DNA from: Conyzicola lurida
GTDB lineage: Bacteria > Actinomycetota > Actinomycetes > Actinomycetales > Microbacteriaceae
Assembly (NCBI RefSeq): GCF_014204935.1
Contig: NZ_JACHMJ010000001.1
Location: 1,860,001-1,924,000 of the forward strand
Length of the DNA stretch: 64,000 bases
Direction of reading: 5' to 3'
Part shown: positions 16,428 through 23,251 of the stretch, in pieces
Layout of the letters: each line of letters starts with the position of its first letter
How positions within the stretch are numbered: the stretch's first letter is position 1
Notes under the pieces: model-generated
The model's database searches: none
The model's input: the letters and a program-made list of their open reading frames with translations, nothing else
Told to the model about the DNA's origin: nothing
Translations under genes and position numbers: made by a program

Positions 16428-18009
16428 CGCGCGCCCTCCCTTGCTCGGCCAGCGTTCCCCACCACTCGGTCCGACGCGCGAGCGCGAGCGCGTCGCCCTC
16501 GAGACCGGCGACCTCGAGCCGAACACCCCGCTGCGCCAGCTCGTGGTCGTACCCGGCGAGCGCGTCGAGGACCGTGACCGAGGTCGCCTTGAGAACCGAG
16601 ACGTCGAGATGCAGGGTGTGGATGTCGCCCGCCGACGCCAGGGCGTCCTCGACCGCGCGCTGGGTGGCGAACACGTTCGCCGTGTACAGCGGCACATCGA
16701 GTCGCACCGGCAGAACGCCTCCCTGCGCCGGCCCGACGGTGATGCGCGGCTGGTTGAGCCCGTGCAGCACGAGGCCCAGGGTGAACAGCACTCCCGCGGC
16801 CACGGCGGCGAGCAGACCGGCGGAGAGTCCGATCAGGGCGGCGGCGACGGCGACCCAGAACTCGATGCGGCTGAGACGGGCCAGCCGCACCAGCCCCCTC
16901 ACGTCGATGAGCCCGACCACGGCGACGAGCACCATGGACGCGAGCACCGCCTGCGGCAGGTCGTCGAGCACCGGGGCGAGGAAGAGCGCGACGAGCACGG
17001 CGAGCGCCGCCGTGACGATGGACGCCAGTTGCGACCGAGCGCCCGCGCGCTGGTTGACGGCACTCTGCGAGAACCCGCCCGCCGCTGGCAGGGTGTGGAA
17101 GAACGCGCCGACGAGGTTCGCGGCCCCGGTGGCGAACAGTTCCCGGTTGCTGTCGACCTGGGGTTCGCTGGCCAGCCGGATGCCGCGGGCGACCGAGGCC
17201 GATTCGAGGAAGGCCATGACCGCGATGGCGAGCGCTCCCGGTATCAGGACCCCGACATCCGTCAGCGACGGGATCCCGGGCAAGGGCAGACCGGTGGGCA
17301 CCGGCTCGATGACCCGGACGCCCGCGTCGGCGATACCGGTCAGCGCGACGAGCAGGATGCCGCCGACCACCACGACCAATTGCGCGGGTACCCGCGGCGC
17401 CAGCTGCCGCAGCGCCACCAACACGACGATAGACCCGGCCGACAGGAGGGCGGTGGCGAGGTTCGCCTCCGGTACAGACTCGAGGGTCGCCGCGAGAGTA
17501 CGCACGAACCCGTGGCCGGTCACCTCGACGTCGACCCCCAGCAGCTTGGGCACCTGCCCGAGGGCGACGGTCGCCCCCAGCCCCACCTTGAGCCCGATGA
17601 GCGTGGGCTCGTTGATGTTCTCGACCAGTGCCCCGAGCCGGAACACCCGCGCCAGCACCAGGATCACCCCGACGAGCAGGGTGAGGGTGGCGAGGTCGCG
17701 CGCCTGGTCCTCGGCCGACGCCGCCACCCCGGCGGACACCAGCGTCGTCGCGGTCAGGGTCGCGATTGTCGACGTGGTCGACACGCTCATCGCGCGCGAG
17801 CCGCCGAGCAAGGCGTAGACCACCATCGGCGTGATGCAGGTGTACAGGCCGGCCTGCACCGGCAGGTCGGCGATCGTGGCGTACGCCATCGCCTGCGGGA
17901 TGACCACCGCCCCCGCGGAGAGCCCCGCCACGATGTCGGCGGACAACCAGCGGCGCCGGTACCCCCGCAGGGTGGGCGCCAGCCAGCCGGAGGGCTCAGA
18001 AACTCGCAA
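16420..18009 (-). CDS. SulP (SLC26) anion transporter with STAS domain, copy A
   Basis: This 529-residue protein is a SulP-family transporter of sulfate, bicarbonate or a similar anion. The N-terminal motif GLSAGAVVIPQAMAYATIA lies near residue 30, followed by LPVQAGLYT and about 12-14 spans. The central DSNRELFATGAANLVGAFF near residue 300 and the S-Q-S-AVNQRAGARSQL stretch are diagnostic. The last 110 residues form a cytoplasmic STAS domain (LHLDVSVLKATSVTVLDAL). Both ends overlap flanking GAP/SfLAP genes (8 and 14 bases), so translation is coupled. Which anion it carries cannot be read from the sequence. Confidence 0.92.
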   Translation of the reverse strand: MRVSEPSGWLAPTLRGYRRRWLSADIVAGLSAGAVVIPQAMAYATIADLPVQAGLYTCITPMVVYALLGGSRAMSVSTTSTIATLTATTLVSAGVAASAEDQARDLATLTLLVGVILVLARVFRLGALVENINEPTLIGLKVGLGATVALGQVPKLLGVDVEVTGHGFVRTLAATLESVPEANLATALLSAGSIVVLVALRQLAPRVPAQLVVVVGGILLVALTGIADAGVRVIEPVPTGLPLPGIPSLTDVGVLIPGALAIAVMAFLESASVARGIRLASEPQVDSNRELFATGAANLVGAFFHTLPAAGGFSQSAVNQRAGARSQLASIVTAALAVLVALFLAPVLDDLPQAVLASMVLVAVVGLIDVRGLVRLARLSRIEFWVAVAAALIGLSAGLLAAVAAGVLFTLGLVLHGLNQPRITVGPAQGGVLPVRLDVPLYTANVFATQRAVEDALASAGDIHTLHLDVSVLKATSVTVLDALAGYDHELAQRGVRLEVAGLEGDALALARRTEWWGTLAEQGRARDG

Positions 18010-18667
18010 TGCCCTTGCCGATCATCACGACGCCGATCACGAGCAGCAGCACGCCCATCACTGTCGCGTTGTTCTGGACGAGCCAGACCCGCAGACTCTC
18101 GAGCGGGGCCGTCAGGCGGGCGGATGCCGCGAGGTAGCCGATCACGGGAATGGCCACGGTCGACGCCGCCAGCACCACGAAAACCGCGACCGCGACGGTC
18201 GCTTCGCCGGCGCCGAGCGACGCGCCGCCGATCGCCACCCCGGCCCCGACCGCCATGAGCAGGTTCTTCGGGTTGACCGCGGAGAGCAGGAAACCGAGCC
18301 CTAGACCGCGGCCCGGTGTCATCGAGTCGACGGCGCCCATCCACTTCGGCGTGGGTGCCGCCTCCCCCGGCTTCGGGCGCGACCGCCACTGGCGCAGGGC
18401 GAGCAACAGCAGGGCCACGCCGAGCAAGAGCTTGATGACTCCCCGTACCGGCTCCGTCTCGTCGGGGTCGCTCGCGGGGATCAGGCTCGACAGCAACGCG
18501 AACACGACGACGGCGACGAAGATGCCGGCCACCCACCCGACCAGGAAGGCCACACCGGTCGACCGCGCGCGCGGCGACAGCAGCATGAGGATCGCCGCGA
18601 TGACGGGGATGGGGCTCACGGCGACGCCGACGGCGAGCGGCAGTACGTCCCCGATTACCTCGCCCAT
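17996..18667 (-). CDS. GAP/SfLAP family membrane protein, copy A
   Basis: This 223-residue, roughly six-span protein is the first gene of the GAP-SulP-GAP operon. It is a paralogue of the downstream 236-residue GAP protein: both share VSPIPVIAAI/MSPLAIMAL near the N-terminus, RARSTGVAFLVGWV/RARANGVAFLIGWI near residue 35, and a SMTPGRGLGLGFLLSAVNPKNL/EFTPVRCGLLGLGIFILNPVDL segment mid-protein. The family includes LysE-like exporters and mycobacterial Sap. The 14-base overlap with the SulP start implies coupled expression. Role unknown; a partnership with the anion transporter is inferred from gene order. Confidence 0.8.
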   Translation of the reverse strand: MGEVIGDVLPLAVGVAVSPIPVIAAILMLLSPRARSTGVAFLVGWVAGIFVAVVVFALLSSLIPASDPDETEPVRGVIKLLLGVALLLLALRQWRSRPKPGEAAPTPKWMGAVDSMTPGRGLGLGFLLSAVNPKNLLMAVGAGVAIGGASLGAGEATVAVAVFVVLAASTVAIPVIGYLAASARLTAPLESLRVWLVQNNATVMGVLLLVIGVVMIGKGIASF

Positions 18668-18770
18668 GCGGCACCCTCCTCTGAGCCAGACCGTAGCGAC
18701 GCCGCACCCGCGGCGGCTCGCCTGTCAGGGGTGAGGACGTGTCCCGCCCCGCCCGCTGACACTGGCTGCC

Positions 18771-19709
18771 ATGCCAGACACGACGACCGCCGTCCCCGTG
18801 ACCACGCGGCGGCTGCCGGCCGCCCCGGTCACATCCGGGCCCGATGGACTCACTCCGCAGCGCGAACTGCCCGGCGGCACGTTCGCTATGGGGTCCGAGG
18901 CCTTCTACGCCGACGAGGGTCCCGTGCACGAGGCGACCGTCGGGCCGTTCGCCATCGACGAGCACCCGGTGACGACGCGGCAGTTCGCCCGGTTCGTCGA
19001 CGCCACCGGGTACGTGACCACGGCCGAACGCGAACTGCCCGCGGACGATTTCCCGGAACTGTCCGCCGCCGAGCGCGCTCCCGGCGCCCTGACGTTCCGG
19101 GCGACCGCGGGCCCCGTTCCCCTCGCCGACTGGCGGGCCTGGTGGGACTGGGCGCCCGGAGCCGACTGGCGCCGGCCCTACGGGGTGGACGTCGACCCCG
19201 ACACCCTGGCCGACCACCCCGTCGTGCAGGTCTCCTTCGAGGATGCCGCGGCCTACGCCGACTGGACCGGCCGACGCCTGCCCACCGAGGCCGAGTGGGA
19301 ATACGCGGCGCGGGGCGGCCTCGACGGCGCGACCTACGCCTGGGGCGAGGACCCGCGTCCCGGCGGCATCCTGATGGCCAACAGCTGGCAGGGCGCTTTC
19401 CCGTACCGCAACGACGGGGCCGACGGGTGGCGGGGCACGTCGCCGGTCGGGAGCTTCCCGCGCAACGGCTTCGGGCTCTCCGACATGATCGGCAACGTCT
19501 GGGAGTGGACGACAACCGTCTACGCGCCGCGGCACTCCGGTCTCGACGAATGCTGCGTGGTGGGCGGGACGGGTCCCGTGCGTCGCGCGCTCAAGGGAGG
19601 CTCGCACCTGTGTGCGCCGGAGTACTGCCTGCGCTACCGCCCGGCGGCGCGGTCCCCGCAGTCCGACGACACGTCGACGACGCACATCGGTTTCCGCTGT
19701 GTGAGCTGA
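18771..19709 (+). CDS. Formylglycine-generating enzyme family protein (SUMF1/FGE)
   Basis: This 312-residue protein is a formylglycine-generating enzyme, which oxidises a Cys in C-x-P-x-R of sulfatases to formylglycine. N-terminal family sequence is GGTFAMGS near residue 35; the domain continues with DEHPVTTRQFARFV, RRLPTEAEWEYAARGG and MIGNVWEWT. The copper-binding active-site pair is present as HLCAPEYCLRYRPAAR, with two Cys five residues apart near residues 282 and 287, so this is likely a true FGE rather than a non-catalytic relative. No sulfatase gene is visible in this window. It is divergent from the GAP-SulP-GAP operon. Confidence 0.9.
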   Translation: MPDTTTAVPVTTRRLPAAPVTSGPDGLTPQRELPGGTFAMGSEAFYADEGPVHEATVGPFAIDEHPVTTRQFARFVDATGYVTTAERELPADDFPELSAAERAPGALTFRATAGPVPLADWRAWWDWAPGADWRRPYGVDVDPDTLADHPVVQVSFEDAAAYADWTGRRLPTEAEWEYAARGGLDGATYAWGEDPRPGGILMANSWQGAFPYRNDGADGWRGTSPVGSFPRNGFGLSDMIGNVWEWTTTVYAPRHSGLDECCVVGGTGPVRRALKGGSHLCAPEYCLRYRPAARSPQSDDTSTTHIGFRCVS

Positions 19710-19715
19710 CTGCAC

Positions 19716-21359
19716 CTACCCCCGCCGCGCCAACGCCTCGAGCGCCTGCCGGTTCGTGCCGAACACCTCGACGCCCGCCCCCAGCCCGAAGTCGTGCAGC
19801 ACGGCGGCGAAGTCCGGCCGCACCCTGCTGAAGTGCAGCGTCACCCTCTGCTCGCGCAGCCACGCCGCCGTCTCGCGGAACGCGGCGGCTCCCGTCACGT
19901 CGATGTCGGTCATCGCCTCGCAGTCGAGCACGAGGTGCCGCAACCCCAGGGGCTGCCCGCCCGCGACCGCCTTGCGGATCGCGTCGTCGAACACCGACGC
20001 GTTGGCGAAGAACAGCGGCGCCGCGAACCGCACCACGACCACCCCGGGCGCGGTCAGGAATTCCCCCGGCGAGAGCGGCAGCAGCGAGCCGTTCGGCAGG
20101 TCGCTGCTGCTGAGCAGGTCCACCGGCGGCCGGGACGCGCGCATCGCGAGGTTGATCAACGACAACACGAAGGCGAGCACGATGCCGGTGATCGGCCCGA
20201 GCAACAGAGCGCCGAGAAAACACACCGCCCCGACCCAGAACTCGAACGGACGCACCCGCCACAGCGCGGCGAGCTCGCGGAACCCCAACAACGGCAGGAT
20301 GGCGATCGTCACGATCGCCCCGATGGCCGGGGACGGGATGTCGGCGAGCAGACCGGTCCCGAAGATCAACAGCAGCAGCGTGCCGACGGCCGCCACGATC
20401 GACGGCAGCTGCGTGCGCGAACCGAGCTGGTCCACGGCGGCCGTGCGCGACGTGGACGATCCGATGGTGAAGCCGCCGGTCAGCCCCGAGGCGAGGTTGG
20501 CGACTCCGAACGCCGCGAGGTCCCGGTTCGGGCTCGTGCTGTAGCCGCGCTTCTGCCCGTAGCTGCGGGAGACCAGCAGCCCCTCCGCCATCGCGACGAG
20601 GGTGAGGGCCACGGCCGACGGCACGAGCGCCCCCCACTGTCCCCACGACAGTGACGGCCAGGTGAGGACCGGCGCTCCCGCCTGGACGGGGCCGAGTACC
20701 CCGACGCCGTCGTCCTCGAGCGACGCCGCCACGGTCACCACGGTGGCGAGCACGAGCACCACGAGCGCCCACGGCACCTGCCGAGCGAGTCTCCGTCCGG
20801 CGACGAGCACCACCACCGAGCCCACGGCGAGCGCGAGCGACCACGGGTTCGTGGTTCCCAGCCCGGTCACCAGCTGGCCGATCTTCGTGACGAACTCCGC
20901 CCCGCTGTCGATCGACACCCCGAGCATCTTGGCGATCTGGCTGACCAGGATGTCGAGTGCGAGCCCGCCCACGAAACCGACGAGGATCGGCTCGGAGAGG
21001 AAGTTGGCGAGGAACCCCAGCTTGAGCACGGCGCAGACGAGGAACAGCACCCCGCCGATCAGGGCCTGGGCGAGCGCCATGGTGAGGTAGTCGTCGCTTC
21101 CGGCGGCCGCGAGACCGCCGAGCGACGACGCTACGAGGGCGGCGGCCGCGGCATCCGGCGACACGACCAACTGCCGGCTCGACGCGAGCAGGGCGAACGC
21201 GACCATCGGCAGCACCAGCGAATAGAGGCCGGCGGTGGGCGGCAGCCCGGCGATCTGGGCGTACCCGATGTTGAGCGGCACGGCGATCGCGAGCAGCGTC
21301 ACCCCGGACGCCGACTCGCGCAGCAGGTTGCCCCTGGTCAGTCCGGGAAGAACGCGCAT
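19716..21359 (-). CDS. SulP (SLC26) anion transporter with STAS domain, copy B
   Basis: This 547-residue second SulP transporter has VTLLAIAVPLNIGYAQIAGLP near residue 20, PTAGLYS, the FLSEPILVGFVGGLAL region near residue 118, and SPNRDLAAFGVANLASGL near residue 280. A C-terminal STAS domain (LVLDCEAMTDIDVTGAAAF) begins near residue 440. It is only moderately similar to copy A in the same window, so it is probably an older paralogue with a different anion or regulation. Its stop lies 7 bases from the convergent FGE stop. Confidence 0.92.
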   Translation of the reverse strand: MRVLPGLTRGNLLRESASGVTLLAIAVPLNIGYAQIAGLPPTAGLYSLVLPMVAFALLASSRQLVVSPDAAAAALVASSLGGLAAAGSDDYLTMALAQALIGGVLFLVCAVLKLGFLANFLSEPILVGFVGGLALDILVSQIAKMLGVSIDSGAEFVTKIGQLVTGLGTTNPWSLALAVGSVVVLVAGRRLARQVPWALVVLVLATVVTVAASLEDDGVGVLGPVQAGAPVLTWPSLSWGQWGALVPSAVALTLVAMAEGLLVSRSYGQKRGYSTSPNRDLAAFGVANLASGLTGGFTIGSSTSRTAAVDQLGSRTQLPSIVAAVGTLLLLIFGTGLLADIPSPAIGAIVTIAILPLLGFRELAALWRVRPFEFWVGAVCFLGALLLGPITGIVLAFVLSLINLAMRASRPPVDLLSSSDLPNGSLLPLSPGEFLTAPGVVVVRFAAPLFFANASVFDDAIRKAVAGGQPLGLRHLVLDCEAMTDIDVTGAAAFRETAAWLREQRVTLHFSRVRPDFAAVLHDFGLGAGVEVFGTNRQALEALARRG

Positions 21360-21409
21360 GCCCCATTCGCCCCCGCGACGGCAGGGACTCTCTTCACCCC
21401 GACGGTGCG

Positions 21410-22264
21410 ATGGATGCCGCGGCGGGCAGCCCTAGCGTCGGGGCGGTGAACCTCGCCGACCTCTTCGCCCCGACCTCGATCAGCGCGTGGGACGCGGTGC
21501 TGGCACTCGTCATCGTGGTGGCGGGGTGGATCGTCTCGAGCCTTGCGAAGCGCGGCACGCTGACCCTGATGCACCGGGTGAAGGGGCTGGGCGAGTCCGT
21601 CGCCGTGCTCGTCGCGCGCGTCGTGCGGTACGGCCTGCTGCTGTTGACCGTCGGTATCGCGCTCACCGTGCTCGGGGCACCGCTGCAGCCGGTGCTCGCG
21701 GCGGTGATCATCGTCGCGGCCGTCGCCTACCTGGCACTGCGCGGCATCGCCACGAACTTCGGCGCCGGTCTCGTGATCCAGGCCCGACGCCTCGTGCAGC
21801 TCGGCGACGAGATCAGCGTGCTCGGGTTCTCCGGGGTCGTCACCGACCTCAACGGCCGGTCCGTCATCCTGCACACGGTCGACGGCCGCGTCGTGCACAT
21901 CCCGAACGCGTCGCTGCTCGACACCCCCGTGATCAGCAACAGCGGCGCTCAGCCGCACCGTAGCGAGATCGAGGTGCGCGCCCGCACTGCGGCACCGTAC
22001 GCCGACGTGCGGCGCACGGTCGTGGATGCTGTGCGGTCGACCCCGCACGTGCGCGACGAACCGGCGGCGACCGCGCTGGTCGTGAGCCGGTCGCCCGAGA
22101 CGCTGACGCTCCGGGTGCGCTTCTGGCACGACGCCCACCACCACGGCGCCATCCGGTCGGCGGCGGTGTGCGCAGTGCTCGACGCGTTCGACGCCGCCGG
22201 CACCGAGGTCGTCGTCAGCTCGGACGTGCCGCCCGCGCCGCTGACCCCGGCGGGGCCGTTCTGA
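21410..22264 (+). CDS. MscS-family mechanosensitive channel
   Basis: This 284-residue protein is a small-conductance mechanosensitive channel homologue that would release solutes on hypo-osmotic shock. It has about three N-terminal membrane spans; the pore-lining helix corresponds to AYLALRGIATNFGAGLVIQ near residue 105. The MscS beta domain follows, with GDEISVLGFSGVVTDLNGRSV near residue 140 and VHIPNASLLDTPVISNSG near residue 163. The C-terminal alpha/beta domain is present. GTG at 21446 (VNLADLF) is an alternative start giving 272 residues. It is alone on the plus strand, divergent from SulP copy B. Confidence 0.88.
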   Translation: MDAAAGSPSVGAVNLADLFAPTSISAWDAVLALVIVVAGWIVSSLAKRGTLTLMHRVKGLGESVAVLVARVVRYGLLLLTVGIALTVLGAPLQPVLAAVIIVAAVAYLALRGIATNFGAGLVIQARRLVQLGDEISVLGFSGVVTDLNGRSVILHTVDGRVVHIPNASLLDTPVISNSGAQPHRSEIEVRARTAAPYADVRRTVVDAVRSTPHVRDEPAATALVVSRSPETLTLRVRFWHDAHHHGAIRSAAVCAVLDAFDAAGTEVVVSSDVPPAPLTPAGPF

Positions 22265-22353
22265 GGCTTCCGCTGTCACCTCGCTTGGGTGATGGGTGTG
22301 CGGCAATGCTCGCCGACAATTCTGCGGACGATACGTGTGAATGGAGGACAGCC

Positions 22354-22758
22354 GTGGGGCCCGTCGAAGTCGTGGTGATCTCGTTCCCCGACGGGCGGCC
22401 GATGTCGGCGATCGTGCCGCTGCTGGCCGAGCTCACCGCGGGCGGAGCCATCCGCATCGCCGATGCCGTCATCGCGAGGAAGGGCCCCGGCGACGACGTG
22501 ATGGTGACCGACATCGAAGACGACATCATGCCCCTGTGGTCGTCGCTCAACCCGTCGCCGCGTCCGCTGCTGAGCGGATCGGACGCGGCGCTGGTCGCGG
22601 GCGGTCTGGATCCGTCGTCTTCGGCTCTCGTCCTCGCGATCGAGCAGGTCTGGGCCGAGTCGCTCGAGCGCGTGGCGGCGGACAGCGGCGGACAGCTCGA
22701 ACTCCACGTCCGGGTCGGCGCCGACGTGGCGAACGCCGCCGCCCTGGTGGACAGCTGA
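22354..22758 (+). CDS. DUF6325-like small acidic protein
   Basis: This 134-residue soluble protein starts at GTG 22354, six bases after a perfect GGAGG (22343-22347). VGPVEVVVISFPDGR, LTAGGAIRIADAVIARKG and VTDIEDDIMPLW resemble the actinobacterial DUF6325 family, and the C-terminal LVLAIEQVWAESLERVAADSGGQLELHVRV fits too. Such proteins usually sit next to SHOCT and DUF1269 proteins, as here. Biochemical role unknown; a link to envelope stress is inferred from the neighbourhood only. The next gene begins 11 bases downstream. Confidence 0.72.
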   Translation: MGPVEVVVISFPDGRPMSAIVPLLAELTAGGAIRIADAVIARKGPGDDVMVTDIEDDIMPLWSSLNPSPRPLLSGSDAALVAGGLDPSSSALVLAIEQVWAESLERVAADSGGQLELHVRVGADVANAAALVDS

Positions 22759-22769
22759 CGGGAAGCGCT

Positions 22770-23063
22770 ATGCCCCTGTTCCGGCGTTTCGGCCGCCCCG
22801 GCCTTCTCGACACCGTCATCCCGACTGACGTCATCGGCGGCACCGCGACGATGACCGCCCAGGCGTTGTCCCGGGGAACGGGCGCCGGGTCCCGGGTCAT
22901 GAACGCCCCGTCCGGGACACACGACCAGACGGGCCGCCCGCGTCTCCCGCAGACCGGCGAGACCGTCACCTCCCAGCTGTCCACCCTCACGTCGCTCCGC
23001 CAGGCCGGCGCGATCAGCGATGAGGAGTTCGCCGCGGCAAAAAGACGCGTGCTCGCGTCATGA
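22770..23063 (+). CDS. SHOCT-domain protein, 97 aa
   Basis: The C-terminal 30 residues (LTSLRQAGAISDEEFAAAKRRVLAS) form a SHOCT domain, a short helical module thought to mediate oligomerisation. The preceding 65 residues are low-complexity and Gly/Thr/Pro-rich with no membrane span. The gene follows the DUF6325-like gene by 11 bases and is probably co-transcribed. The last codons (FAAAKRRVLAS) lie in the first copy of a 52-53-bp sequence that is repeated twice more downstream of the stop. Confidence 0.75.
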   Translation: MPLFRRFGRPGLLDTVIPTDVIGGTATMTAQALSRGTGAGSRVMNAPSGTHDQTGRPRLPQTGETVTSQLSTLTSLRQAGAISDEEFAAAKRRVLAS

Positions 23064-23180
23064 CCCGTCATCCCGCGGGTGTGCCGCGGCAGAGAGACGA
23101 CTGCTCCCGTCATTACCCGGTCACCCCGCGAACTCGCCGCGGCAGAGACCCGGACAGCCCCGTCACCCCGCCGGGGTGAC
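23028..23180 (+). repeat. Three-copy 52-53-bp degenerate tandem repeat at the 3' end of the SHOCT gene
   Basis: GCCGCGGCA begins at 23031, 23083 and 23136, giving periods of 52 and 53 bp. Each unit continues through a run like AAAAGACG/GAGAGACG/GAGACCCG to a CCGTCA(T)..CCCG segment. Unit one encodes the C-terminus and stop of the SHOCT protein. Units two and three are noncoding and have diverged. Confidence 0.65.
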
Positions 23181-23251
23181 CGTCGCCCGTTTCGGGTGAG
23201 GGACCGTCACACCCTTCCCCTCCCCCGTGCGGCGGTCCTATTCTCGGTGCC

